Below are positions 1-10,273 of a stretch of 64,000 nt of DNA, piece by piece; position 1 is the first letter of the stretch; every line of letters begins with the position of its first letter. The DNA is taken from positions 1 through 64,000 of the forward strand of contig DWZD01000047.1 of NCBI GenBank assembly GCA_019118345.1, written 5' to 3'. The notes beneath the pieces were generated by a model. It did no database searches, had not been told where the DNA came from, and saw nothing but the letters and a program-made list of their open reading frames with translations. A program made the translations under genes and the position numbers. This DNA comes from Candidatus Desulfovibrio intestinavium (GTDB lineage Bacteria; Desulfobacterota; Desulfovibrionia; Desulfovibrionales; Desulfovibrionaceae).

Positions 1-146
1 TACTTCTTGAAGGCCTTGGCGGCGTAACCCTGTTCGGAATCTTCAGGGTCGCCCACGGCCACACGGAAAACTTCCGCCGCCGAAGCGGTGGCGCTCCAGA
101 GGAACAGGGCCGCAAGCATGAGGGTGAGAACTCGTTTGAATGTCAT
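1..146 (-). CDS. N-terminal fragment of a periplasmic solute-binding protein, probably TRAP-transporter DctP type (continues off window)
   Basis: Reverse complement from ATG at 146 reads MTFKRVLTLMLAALFLWSATASAAEVFRVAVGDPEDSEQGYAAKAFKKY: signal peptide plus DctP-like N-terminus. Confidence 0.6.
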   Translation of the reverse strand, partial: MTFKRVLTLMLAALFLWSATASAAEVFRVAVGDPEDSEQGYAAKAFKK

Positions 147-677
147 CCGTCTACTCCTTGTTAGGATGGTATTGAGTGAACTATGGCAAAATATAGTTAA
201 AAAAATCACAGCGAGCCAGTATTGACTTCCCCTTTGTTTTGGATAAAATTAAAAGATTCTAGATGGATGTGAGTATTTTTTTGGCAGATTCTGCTTTTAT
301 TTCATAATGTTACGAAGTTTTGCAAAGCGTGGCGAAACCCCGTAAAACGCTCTGAAATGGCAGGCCTTCCGGTGGGGGTAAATGTATTTTATTGTAACAA
401 GTTGTTTTTGTTTGCAAAAATTTTTCAAAAAATTTTTTTCACATTCGCGGCTCTTTTTTGGGAAAAAAATTTCCCTGCTCGGGCTGGCCATAGGGGAGCA
501 ATCCCTGTTTATCCTTTTTTCCCGGTATGTTGTCGATGATTCCTGCGGTAACGGGATCGTGTCGCCGCCCCGCTGGGGACGCCGCCGGTCGTGCCGCCGC
601 AGCACCCCGTTCAGGCTGAACGCGGGCCGGCATGCGGGTGACCGCGGGGTGCGTGCGGCCAATGACGGTGAGAACGG

Positions 678-1524
678 TCAGCGGCGAGCGATGGTGGGCA
701 AGCTCCGGGCTTGGCGGGCGGCTTGAGCGTCGCAGGCTTGGCGCACAAAGGGGTTGTCATTGCCCTGCAGCCGCGCAATGCGGCGTTCGCGTTCGCATTC
801 CCAGCCATCGGGCGGAAAGAGCCTGTCCCAGGCCCGGAACAGCTTTTGCTGAGAATCGCTGAGGCGGAAGATCGGATAGGCTTGCCATGTAGAGCAAGGC
901 GCGGGCCACGGTTCCCTTGGCCGCATCCGGCGGCTCCACCTTGCGCCGTGTAATCCTGACGGCGCAGGTGCCGAAGGTGGGCGGCACATCCGGCAGCATC
1001 TGCATGGCGTAGTTGGAGCGGGCGGCGTTGACCGCGCCAATGGCCGGGAAGAGATTGTGCATGTCGGCCTGCATGCGGCGGAATACCGGGCTGACCTTTT
1101 CTGCGCAACGGCGGCCCCGGTAGGGGCGGCCCTTTCCGTTCACGCAACGCGCGTCGCCGTCCCGCCACGCCGGAAAAAAGCGCCCGAAGTTTTCCGCCGG
1201 CACCACATGTTCCCATTCCATGCGCGTGGCGCGTTCCCGGTGATGGGTCGCAACAAAACCCGGCGGCACGTCCACACGGCGATCAGAATGAAAGGGGGCG
1301 CGGCAATAGAGCGTCAGCCGATGATCCGCATAGACGTTTTCCAGCAGCAGGCGTTTGACCTGGGCAAAGCTCTCGAAGCGGGCATTGCCGGGCACAGGTG
1401 CTTGCCCGGCGGCATGTGCCGTCAGGGCGCCGAAGCCGCAGAGCAGCGCCAGACAAGGCAGGCACATCACGCCAAGCAGGAGGCGTCGGGCCGGCTGCCG
1501 AAGCTGTTGAAAATAAGTATTCAT
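678..1524 (-). pseudogene. endA: Endonuclease I (EndA/NucM) family nuclease, interrupted by a +1 frameshift near 880
   Basis: N-terminal frame (757..1524) carries REREATRMEWEHVVPAENFGR and NLFPAIGAVNAARSNY; the C-terminal part YPIFRLSDSQQKLFRAWDRLFPPDGWECERERRIARLQGNDNPFVRQAC lies in another frame (678..1040). Together they give a full EndA-like protein. Confidence 0.75.
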
Positions 1525-1773
1525 AATTAAATATAGACTGTCGCCTGAATTTCGACAAGCGGTCGAGGCGGCGCGTCAGCGATCATGCTGGGGGCAGGTG
1601 ATTCCAGAATCAGGAATTGCCGGCCTGGCCGGAAAAAACGTCAGGGCGGAAAGGATGAGCGGGCTGACGTCACTGGCGGACGTGCCCGGCGGGGCGTCGC
1701 CTGAACGGAAGGCGACGCGCAAACTGTCCGACCGGCGGGCGGGGCAGGCCCGCATGGTCGGTGATGCGTGCGG

Positions 1774-1804
1774 CAAAAAAAACGAGGCCCCGCAGGGCCT
1801 CGTT
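1774..1804 (-). terminator. Rho-independent terminator downstream of the Snf2-family gene
   Basis: Minus strand AACGAGGCCC-TGCG-GGGCCTCGTT followed by a T run. Confidence 0.8.
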
Positions 1805-1874
1805 CAGCAGGCGACGGCAGGCCTCGCCCGGCATGCGGCGCAACAGGGCGTCCGCAATGTTGCGATGCGATGCG

Positions 1875-4800
1875 CTACACCTCGAAGAGCATTTCCAGAT
1901 CCTCGCGGGTAAGCGACTTCCAGGTGTCCTGTCCCGGAATGATGGCTTCGGCCACGCCGCGCTTGGCCTCCTGCAGCTTGAGGATCTTTTCTTCCACCGT
2001 GTTCTGGCAGATGAGCTTGTAAGAAAAGACCTGCCGGGTCTGGCCGATGCGGTGCGTGCGGTCGGTGGCCTGACTTTCCACGGCGGGGTTCCACCACGGA
2101 TCGTAGTGGATGACGTAATCGGCGCTGGTGAGGTTGAGGCCCGTGCCGCCCGCCTTGAGCGAGATCAGGAAGATGGGAATATCCGGGCTGTTGTTGAAGC
2201 GATCCACCTGCTCGAAGCGATCCTTGCTCGCGCCGTCCAGATAGCAGAAGGGCAGCTGCGAAAATTCCAGCCACTGCCGGATGATGTGCAGCATCTGCAC
2301 GAACTGCGAGAATACGAGCACCTTGTGGCCGCCTTCCACGATTTCCTGCACCATGTCCTTGAAGGCGTCGAACTTGCCGGACGGCAGGTTGGTGGAAAAG
2401 CCCGGCAGATCGAGCTTGAGCAGGCGCGGGTGGCAGCAGATCTGCCGCAGCTTGAGCAGGGCATCCAGAATGGACATCTGGCTGCGGGCCAGCCCCTTTT
2501 CGTCCACGTCGGCCAGCACCTGCGCCCGCAGCTTGCGGGCCAGCACGGCATAGAGTTCGGCTTGCGTTTCTTCCAGGGCGCAGCAGGTGACGCTTTCCAC
2601 CTTGGGCGGCAGATCCTTGGCCACTTCGGCCTTGGTACGCCGGAGGATGAAGGGACGCACGCGGGTGCGCAGGTATTCCAGGGTTTCGGCGTCGCCGTCC
2701 TTGATGGGCTTGACGATGCCGCGCTGAAAGGAATGCTGCGAACCGAGGAAGCCCGGCATGAGGAACTCGAAAAGACTCCAGAGTTCAAAGAGATTGTTCT
2801 CGATGGGCGTGCCCGAGAGGCAGAGCCGCATGCGCGCATTAATGCGCCGCACGGCGCGGGCCGTAATGGTATTGGGGTTCTTGATGTTCTGGGCTTCGTC
2901 GAGGATGACGGTGTTGAACTCGTACTTCTCCATTTCCTCGAGGTCGCGCCGCAGCAGGGCATAGGTGGTGATGACCAGATCCGACTGGCCGATGCGCCGG
3001 AACATGCCCTCGCGTCGCGTGCCGTAAATGGTCAGGCGGCGCAGATGCGGCACGAACTTTTCCGCTTCGCGTTCCCAGTTGGGCAGCACGGAGGTCGGCA
3101 CCACGATGAGATTCGGCCCCTGATAATGGCGTTCCACCATATGCTCGATGAAGGCGAGGGTCTGCACGGTCTTGCCGAGGCCCATTTCGTCGGCCAGGAT
3201 GCCGCCGAAGCCGTATTCCGACAGGAAATTGAGGTAGGAAAGCCCCTGCAGCTGGTAGGATCGCAGGGTGGCCTGCAGGTTGCGGGGCGCGGGAACCGGG
3301 CGTACCTCGCGGAAGGAGCGGATTTTCTCGCGCAGATTGTTCCAGAAGGAATCCGTGCTGGCGCCGGGCAGATCCTCCAGCAGGCTGTCCAGTACCGGGG
3401 CTTCGAACTGCTTGAAGCGGGTCTGCGGCGGCTTGCTGGCGTCAAGGCCCAGGGCGGTCAACTTGTGGGCGATCTTTTCCAGCCATTCCTGCGGCAGGCT
3501 GGTATAGGAACCGTCCTTGAGCTGCACATAACGCTTGCCGCGCGTCCAGGCCTTCCAGATCTTTTCCAGCGGCAGGGACTGCCCCTCGTAATCCACGGAA
3601 ATTTCCAGCGAGAACCACTTTTCCTTTTCGTTGCTCACCACCTGGGCGTTGATGGTGCTCTTGGCCGTGCGCACCTTGTAGCGGGAAAGGGCCTTTTCGC
3701 CGTAAACGCGATAATAATCCACCAGTTTGGGATACGAATCGAGCAGGAAGGAAATGGCCTCCTCAGGCTCCAGAAACCAGAGGCGGTTGGAGCGGGCCTG
3801 AAAATCCATGGCCGCCAGCTCGCTCATGAGCTGGGCCTCCTCCTCCTGATGACGGCGCACCAGATAGGTATGCCCCTCATAGGTATAGCTGCCGGTCTGG
3901 AAGTCGGGGTTCGGCCCGTTGAGCGTGAATTCGCCGTGCTTGGTTTCGTAGATATTGTCGATTTCCAGGGTGAGCAGGCTGCCTTCCTCATCCAGAAAGA
4001 GCTTGGGATTGTAGGTGGCCGGCTGGAACACCGGTTCCATCTGGCGCAGAAACTGCTGCGGTTCGTAGAGTTCCGAGGCGGGCAGGCGCGTCCAGACCCG
4101 GTCGAGAAATTCGGAAATCTCCTCGTGCGGCACCACCGGGCGCTCATAGATGAGGCGACGCACCAGCGAGGGGGCAAGGCCCGTCTGCACGGGGTAGAAG
4201 TTATGCTGATAGCAGACCCAGAGCGGCATTTGCCCGTGAAAGGTGATGGGCGCGGCTTCCGGCTTGGTCTCGTCCTCGCTTTCGCCGTCCTGGCTCACGA
4301 TGGGCAGGGGCTGACGCCCTTCGCGCTTGAGCAGCACGTCAAAGCGGAAGCCCGCATCATCCAGATGGGGTTTGAGCTTGAGGGCAAAGGGGGTGCTTTC
4401 GATGCGGCAGGGCTTGTCCGTATCCTTCCAGAGCAGGTAGTATTCCCGGCGCACGGCCCAGAAGAACCACGAGGTCAGGCCGTCGGGAATTTCCACCCGA
4501 TGGCCGTAGTAATCCAGATGCTGGCCGATCTGGCGCGCCACCAGCGGCAGTTGCGGCGAAAATTCGCACCAGTCGGTATTGTGGATGATCTGATCGAGGG
4601 TCACCTCGTTGTGCACGCTGGAAAGGCCGGACTTGTTCTGCCGCCCCCGGAAAAAGGAAACCAGCAGGCGGCCGGGTTCCGGCTCGAAGCGGAAAATGAG
4701 GTAATGCCGCCCCGGTTCAGGCTCCATGTCCGTGGAAAAGAAGGAGCGGAAACTTTCCTTCCAGTCCGAAGCCGGCGTGGGCATGGCCTTGTCCTGGCCC

Positions 4801-5123
4801 TGTTCCTTGCGCAGCTCTTCCAGCAGACGCAGGGCCAGCGCCGCCACATGGCGGCAGATGCCGGTGAAGGCGTCGGAACAGTTGCACTGGTGGCGCGTGC
4901 TGCGGTCGGCAAGGCTGAAGAGGAGGCTGGGCGTGTAGACCTGAAGATCCTCCCCCTGAATGACGCCTTGCACTTCCCAGGGATCGCCTTCCTGAATATT
5001 TATTTTTTGCACACCGCCTTCGGAGAGGATAGGGTAGGCCGTGTCACGGATATACTCGGGCACGGAATCGTGCAGAAAGGCCTCGCACATTTCCGTGATG
5101 ACAATCTGTTCGGATCTGCTCAT
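1875..5123 (-). CDS. SWIM zinc-finger / Snf2-family DEAD-like helicase (HepA/RapA-like)
   Basis: Motifs GILADEMGLGKTVQTLAF, DEAQNIKN, LSGTPIENNL, TDRTHRIGQTRQVFSYKLI; N-terminal CNCSDAFTGICRH SWIM-like motif. Start trimmed to MSRSEQIV at 5123. Confidence 0.93.
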   Translation of the reverse strand: MSRSEQIVITEMCEAFLHDSVPEYIRDTAYPILSEGGVQKINIQEGDPWEVQGVIQGEDLQVYTPSLLFSLADRSTRHQCNCSDAFTGICRHVAALALRLLEELRKEQGQDKAMPTPASDWKESFRSFFSTDMEPEPGRHYLIFRFEPEPGRLLVSFFRGRQNKSGLSSVHNEVTLDQIIHNTDWCEFSPQLPLVARQIGQHLDYYGHRVEIPDGLTSWFFWAVRREYYLLWKDTDKPCRIESTPFALKLKPHLDDAGFRFDVLLKREGRQPLPIVSQDGESEDETKPEAAPITFHGQMPLWVCYQHNFYPVQTGLAPSLVRRLIYERPVVPHEEISEFLDRVWTRLPASELYEPQQFLRQMEPVFQPATYNPKLFLDEEGSLLTLEIDNIYETKHGEFTLNGPNPDFQTGSYTYEGHTYLVRRHQEEEAQLMSELAAMDFQARSNRLWFLEPEEAISFLLDSYPKLVDYYRVYGEKALSRYKVRTAKSTINAQVVSNEKEKWFSLEISVDYEGQSLPLEKIWKAWTRGKRYVQLKDGSYTSLPQEWLEKIAHKLTALGLDASKPPQTRFKQFEAPVLDSLLEDLPGASTDSFWNNLREKIRSFREVRPVPAPRNLQATLRSYQLQGLSYLNFLSEYGFGGILADEMGLGKTVQTLAFIEHMVERHYQGPNLIVVPTSVLPNWEREAEKFVPHLRRLTIYGTRREGMFRRIGQSDLVITTYALLRRDLEEMEKYEFNTVILDEAQNIKNPNTITARAVRRINARMRLCLSGTPIENNLFELWSLFEFLMPGFLGSQHSFQRGIVKPIKDGDAETLEYLRTRVRPFILRRTKAEVAKDLPPKVESVTCCALEETQAELYAVLARKLRAQVLADVDEKGLARSQMSILDALLKLRQICCHPRLLKLDLPGFSTNLPSGKFDAFKDMVQEIVEGGHKVLVFSQFVQMLHIIRQWLEFSQLPFCYLDGASKDRFEQVDRFNNSPDIPIFLISLKAGGTGLNLTSADYVIHYDPWWNPAVESQATDRTHRIGQTRQVFSYKLICQNTVEEKILKLQEAKRGVAEAIIPGQDTWKSLTREDLEMLFEV

Positions 5124-5217
5124 AATTCTCCCACCCAGCGCAAGCAACAAGGGCACTGCGGCAATTTTGGGACAGTACCACAAACCAAACCCTTAAGGCA
5201 ACAAAAGATTCCAAGCT

Positions 5218-6936
5218 ATGTACAATCGTTATCAAAAAGCGCGCAACGACAGGCAGGCAAGGCCTTGCCCGTCTCGGGGGCCGCATGGCCGCCGGGCGTC
5301 GGGCCTGATCCCGGGCATCCTCGTGTTCGTGCTGTCGCTGCTTGCGCCGGCGGCCGGCACGGATGCTTCCGCTTCCCCGGGAGACCGGGCGGCGCAAAGC
5401 CTCTCTGCGCCGGTGGACGGCGACCGCATCATCTTCGGCAGCATCGGGGAAGCCTCCAATCTCATTCCCTACCTCTCCTCGGATTCCGCCTCGCACGATG
5501 TGGCGGACATGCTCTATGTGGCGCCCCTGCGCATGGACAAGAATCTCAATCCCGAAGTCTGGGCCGCGGAAAGTTACCGCGTGGAGGACGGCGGCAGGCG
5601 CTACCGCTTCACCCTGCGCAAGGGCATTCTCTGGGAGGACGGGCAGGAACTCACCACCGAGGATGTGGCCTTCACCTGGAAGCTGGTCTGCGATCCGGCC
5701 ACGGCCAGCCCCTATGCCGACGACTTTTTGCGGGTGAAGGAGCTGAAGGTCATTGACCGCTACACCTTTGAGGTGCATTACGATCAGTTCTTCGCCCGGG
5801 GCATCTTCACCTGGATGAATCCCATCCTGCCCAAGCACATTCTGGAAGGACAGGATATCCGCACGACATCCTTTGCCCGCAAGCCCGTGGGCGCGGGGCC
5901 GTACCGCCTCAAAAGCTGGGAGGCCGGCTCCCGCATCACGCTGTCGGCTTCGCCCACCTATTTTGCCGGACGCCCGCACATCGACGAGGTGGTCTATCGC
6001 ATCATTCCCGACATGGCCACCATGTTTCTGGAAACCCGGGCCGGGCAGCTGGATGTCATGAACCTGAGTCCGCTGCAGTACCTGCGGCAGACATCCGGCC
6101 CGGAATGGAGTCGGAATTTCAATAAATACCGCTACCTTGGCGGGTTGTATGTCTTTCTGGGCTTCAATCTCCAGCATCCCTTCTTCGCGGATGCGCGGGT
6201 GCGCCGGGCCATTTCGCAGGCCATTGACCGGCAGCGCATCGTGCGGGTGGTGCTGCTGGGCGAGGGCGAACCGGCCTTTGGCCCCTACAAGCCCGGCACC
6301 TGGCCCTACCATCCCACCCTCAAGCCCGTGGCATGCGATCCCGCCGCCGCCCGCGCCCTGCTGGAGGAGGCCGGTTTCCGCGATACGGACGGCGACGGCG
6401 TGCTGGACAGGGACGGCAAGCCCCTCGCCTTCACCATCCTCACCAATCAGGGCAATGAGGAGCGCATCCTCACGGCCACCCTCATTCAGGGCCAGCTCAG
6501 GGAGATCGGCGTGGCCGTGGAAATCCGGGTGGTGGAATGGGCGGCCTTCATCCGCGAATTCGTGAACAAGGGGCGCTTCGACGCGGTCATGCTGGGCTGG
6601 ACCATCACGTCCGACCCGGACATCTATCAGGTCTGGCACAGTTCGCAGGCCGTGGACGGCGGCCTGAACTTCACGCGCTACAAGAATCCCGAACTGGATC
6701 GCCTGCTGGAAGAGGCCCGCACCACGCCGGATCAGGAAACGCGCAAGCGCCTCTACTGGCGCGTGCAGGAAGTGCTGGCCGACGATCAGCCCTATTGCTT
6801 CCTGTATGTGCCATATTCCCTGCCCGTGGTGCAAAAGCGCTTCAGGGGCATCAAACCCGCGCTGGCGGGCATCATGTACAATTTCGAGGATTGGTGGGTG
6901 CCGCGCGAGCTGCAACGCCATACGGTGATGCCGTAG
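5218..6936 (+). CDS. ABC transporter oligopeptide/dipeptide substrate-binding protein (SBP_bac_5)
   Basis: Signal-peptide-like N-terminus; EASNLIPYLSSDSASHDVADMLYVAPLRMDKNLNPEVWAAESY and DARVRRAISQAIDRQRIV are typical of DppA/OppA-like proteins. Confidence 0.9.
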   Translation: MYNRYQKARNDRQARPCPSRGPHGRRASGLIPGILVFVLSLLAPAAGTDASASPGDRAAQSLSAPVDGDRIIFGSIGEASNLIPYLSSDSASHDVADMLYVAPLRMDKNLNPEVWAAESYRVEDGGRRYRFTLRKGILWEDGQELTTEDVAFTWKLVCDPATASPYADDFLRVKELKVIDRYTFEVHYDQFFARGIFTWMNPILPKHILEGQDIRTTSFARKPVGAGPYRLKSWEAGSRITLSASPTYFAGRPHIDEVVYRIIPDMATMFLETRAGQLDVMNLSPLQYLRQTSGPEWSRNFNKYRYLGGLYVFLGFNLQHPFFADARVRRAISQAIDRQRIVRVVLLGEGEPAFGPYKPGTWPYHPTLKPVACDPAAARALLEEAGFRDTDGDGVLDRDGKPLAFTILTNQGNEERILTATLIQGQLREIGVAVEIRVVEWAAFIREFVNKGRFDAVMLGWTITSDPDIYQVWHSSQAVDGGLNFTRYKNPELDRLLEEARTTPDQETRKRLYWRVQEVLADDQPYCFLYVPYSLPVVQKRFRGIKPALAGIMYNFEDWWVPRELQRHTVMP

Positions 6937-7152
6937 GCGGTCGTTGCGTGCAGGGATTCTCCGGGGGAGGAGGAAAGAGCGTCTCGCCCCGCACGTCCGC
7001 TCTTCGTCTGCCCGTCCCCCCCGCAGGATGGAGGAGGGGAGAGGGGCCTTCGTGCGCCTGTGCGGCAGCAGGCTGCGTGTGGAAAAGACAAACGGAGGAG
7101 GGGAAAGGCCCTCCTCCGCAAAAAAGACGGCGGGAAGCGGGAAAAGGGGCAA

Positions 7153-7692
7153 TCAGGCGGCCTTGGCCCCGCCGCTCTTCATCTGCTTTTGCAGTTCATT
7201 GATGAGCTGCTTTATTTCGGCCACAGCCTGCCGGGCTTCGGGATTCTGCCCGGCCTGGGCGGAAAGTTCGGCCATTTGCTGCACAAGGCTTTCCAGCTCC
7301 TTCTGCATGGCTTCCAGCGCCTCGGGATCCGCCTCGCCGGCGGCGCGGTTGACCTCGTAGCTGCCGTCCTCATTCATGCCGAGGGCGGCGCGGTATTCAG
7401 CGGCAAGGTCGCGTGCCGATGCGGCGGCGCCCGTCGTACCGACGGCAAGCGTATCCTGCCGGAGGGCGGACGCCGTCGCCGCCTGCTTCCGGCCGCTCAG
7501 CATGGCCTCGGCCAGCGCCCGGCCCTCCTCGGAGATGGTCACCGTATCGCCGCGCTGACGGGCGGCGGCCAGTACGCTGGAGAAGGAATTTCCCTGATTT
7601 CCGACCCGCGAGGTCTTCTGCGTCCGCAGGATCCCGGACAGGGGCGAGTTCTGTTGCGGCGTATCCGCGGAAAGGAGCGAAGGGGTGTTCAT
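7153..7692 (-). CDS. Hypothetical protein, Q/A-rich with coiled-coil C-terminus
   Basis: 179-aa ORF with helical LESLVQQMAELSAQAGQ...LINELQKQMK region; no family recognised. Confidence 0.6.
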   Translation of the reverse strand: MNTPSLLSADTPQQNSPLSGILRTQKTSRVGNQGNSFSSVLAAARQRGDTVTISEEGRALAEAMLSGRKQAATASALRQDTLAVGTTGAAASARDLAAEYRAALGMNEDGSYEVNRAAGEADPEALEAMQKELESLVQQMAELSAQAGQNPEARQAVAEIKQLINELQKQMKSGGAKAA

Positions 7693-7891
7693 GGCGAGCC
7701 TCCGGCAAGAATTGCCGTCTCAGCATCATGCAATAATGGATCCATGTTTTTCCGCGGGCAAGACGGCCGGGGCGGCGCAACCCGTTGACAAGCGGCGGAT
7801 CTTGACGGACAGTCAAAAGATGCAAGCGTGCGCGCTGTCATCCCTTGCGGATGTCGGGCCGCGCCAACGTCCTATCCCTCATGAGGCGGTC

Positions 7892-10060
7892 ATGATCCGT
7901 ATTCAGGAAATTCTCGACAAGGTGGCTGCGGGCAATCCCGACGCCGATCTGGAGCTTATACAGCGGGCCTATGTGTTTGCCGCAACGGCACACGCGGGGC
8001 AGACGCGCCTTTCCGGCGAGCCGTACCTCTCGCATCCGCTGGCCGTGGCCTATACGCTGGCGGAAATGGGCTTTGACGAGCCGACGGTGGCCGCCGGGCT
8101 GCTGCATGATACGGTGGAGGACACCAAGGCCACCATTGAGGAACTTGACGAAAACTTCGGCGAGGAAGTGGCCGATATCGTGGACGGGGTGACGAAAATC
8201 AGTCTCATCCCCTTTGACAACAAGGAAGAGGCGCAAGCCGAGAATATCCGCAAGATGATCCTGGCCATGAGTCACGACATGCGCGTGCTCATGGTCAAGC
8301 TGGCCGACCGCCTGCACAACATGCGCACGCTGGATTTCCAGAAGGCGTACAAGCAGCGGCGCATTGCGCAGGAAACCATGGATATCTACGCGCCGCTGGC
8401 CAACCGTCTGGGCCTCTATCTGCTCAAGCGCGATCTCGAAGACCTGAGCTTCAAATATCTCCAGCCGGACATTTACAATCAGATCGATCATTGGCTGGAC
8501 AAGCATCAGGTGGTGGAAAAGAAGATCATCGAAAAGGTGGTCTCCCTCATTCGCGATCTGCTGGATTCCAACAAGGTCAACGGGCAGGTCTACGGGCGCA
8601 TAAAGCACAAGTACAGCATCTGGAAAAAGATGCAGTCCCAGAATCTGACCCTTGACGAAATGCACGACATCATGGCCTTCCGCGTGCTGGTCAAGGACAT
8701 CAAGGATTGCTATGCCGTGCTGGGACTTGTCCATTCCCAGTGGAAGCCGGTACACGGGCGCTTCAAGGATTACATATCCATGCCCAAGTCCAACGGCTAC
8801 CAGAGCCTGCATACCACGGTCATCGGGCCGGAGGGCGAGCGCATCGAAATCCAGATCCGCACCGAGGACATGCACCGGCAGGCCGAGCACGGCGTGGCCG
8901 CGCACTGGCTCTACAAGGAAAAGGGGCGGGTCAATCCCCGCGATCTGGAACAGTTCTCCTGGCTGCGGGAAATTTTCGAGCGTCAGGGCGATGAGGCCGA
9001 CTCCCGCGAGTTCATGCACTCGCTCAAGCTCGACCTCTTCAAGGACGAAGTCTACGTCTACACGCCCGCCGGACAGGTCAAGGAATTGCCCGAAGGGGCC
9101 ACCCCGCTGGACTTTGCCTTCCTTATCCACACCAAGGTGGGGCACCACTGCGCCGGGGCCAAGATCAACGGCCGCCTCATGCCCCTGAGCACGCCGCTCA
9201 AGAACGGCGATACCGTGGAGATCATCACCGACCCCGCGCGCAATCCCAATCGCGACTGGCTCAAGATGGTCAAGACGGCCCGCGCCCGTACCCGCATTCA
9301 GCGCTATCTGCGCACCGAGGAGCGCGCCCATGCCATCACCCTTGGTCGGGACATGCTGGAGAAGGAAGGCCGCAAGATGAATCTCAATGTCAGCCGCGCC
9401 ACCAAGGACGGCCATCTGGCCATTGTGGCGCAGGACATGAATTTCGAGAATGCGGACGAGCTGACCGCCGCCGTGGGATATGCCCACATCACGCCCCGTC
9501 GCGTGCTCAACAAGCTCTATGCGGTCATGCATCCCGAGGCTGCGGCCGCCGCCGAACAGCCCGCCGCCCCCAGCATCAAGGAAAGCAAGGAAACCGCCAA
9601 GCGCAAGAGCGAGGGCGTGGGCATTTCCGGCGTGGATGGGGTGCTCATGCGCTTTGCCAAGTGCTGCAATCCCGTGCCCGGCGATCCCATCATCGGCTAC
9701 ATCAGCCGAGGCATGGGGGTGACCGTGCATCGTTCAGACTGCGCCAATGTGGCCAACATGGAGCCGGAGCGCCTCATTTCCGTGCACTGGGACGGCGCGG
9801 AAGAACAGCAGAAGCCCTATGAGGCGGGCATCTTCATCCTGGCGAAGAACGAACGCGGGGTGCTGGCCGACGTGACCCGCACCCTGGCCGGGGCCGACAT
9901 CAATATCATGAGCCTGACCGCCGTGAGCCTGCTGGACGGCCGTTCCGAAATCCATGTGACCGTAGAGGTCAAGGACGCCAGCCAGCTCTATGAACTCATT
10001 GAGGCCATCCGCAAGCTGCCGCTCATTCTCGAGGCGGTGCGCGATACTGAGGATGCCTGA
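7892..10060 (+). CDS. spoT: Bifunctional (p)ppGpp synthetase/hydrolase RelA/SpoT
   Basis: HD region (AGLLHDTVEDT), synthetase (YGRIKHKYSIWKKMQ, KSNGYQSLHTTV), TGS and C-terminal ACT. Start trimmed to MIRIQEILDKV at 7892. Confidence 0.95.
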   Translation: MIRIQEILDKVAAGNPDADLELIQRAYVFAATAHAGQTRLSGEPYLSHPLAVAYTLAEMGFDEPTVAAGLLHDTVEDTKATIEELDENFGEEVADIVDGVTKISLIPFDNKEEAQAENIRKMILAMSHDMRVLMVKLADRLHNMRTLDFQKAYKQRRIAQETMDIYAPLANRLGLYLLKRDLEDLSFKYLQPDIYNQIDHWLDKHQVVEKKIIEKVVSLIRDLLDSNKVNGQVYGRIKHKYSIWKKMQSQNLTLDEMHDIMAFRVLVKDIKDCYAVLGLVHSQWKPVHGRFKDYISMPKSNGYQSLHTTVIGPEGERIEIQIRTEDMHRQAEHGVAAHWLYKEKGRVNPRDLEQFSWLREIFERQGDEADSREFMHSLKLDLFKDEVYVYTPAGQVKELPEGATPLDFAFLIHTKVGHHCAGAKINGRLMPLSTPLKNGDTVEIITDPARNPNRDWLKMVKTARARTRIQRYLRTEERAHAITLGRDMLEKEGRKMNLNVSRATKDGHLAIVAQDMNFENADELTAAVGYAHITPRRVLNKLYAVMHPEAAAAAEQPAAPSIKESKETAKRKSEGVGISGVDGVLMRFAKCCNPVPGDPIIGYISRGMGVTVHRSDCANVANMEPERLISVHWDGAEEQQKPYEAGIFILAKNERGVLADVTRTLAGADINIMSLTAVSLLDGRSEIHVTVEVKDASQLYELIEAIRKLPLILEAVRDTEDA

Positions 10061-10273
10061 ACCGACGCGCGTTTGCGCGCATGGATGCAAGATCATGCCG
10101 GGCTGGCCCGGCAACAAGGAGAGGGGCGCAGCCGCAGGAAGGAAAACGGGTGCGCCCCTCATGTCTTGTGGCCGCAAGGAGGAAATTTCTTGGCGCGGGC
10201 GTGGGGAAAAGCGCCCGCACGCTACGGCAGTGAAGGCGGGACGGTTGCGGGGCCGCCCCGCCTTCTGAGAGTG

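Noticed and set aside
297-662. 121-aa ORF in the A/T-rich region upstream of endA
   Set aside because: No start context, no family resemblance; region looks intergenic (GGGAAAAAAATTTCCC-type low-complexity palindrome).
1761-5756. 1331-aa plus-strand ORF
   Set aside because: Antisense to the clearly recognisable Snf2-family gene; composition typical of mirror ORFs in high-GC DNA.
5044-7152. 702-aa minus-strand ORF
   Set aside because: Antisense to the peptide-binding protein gene.
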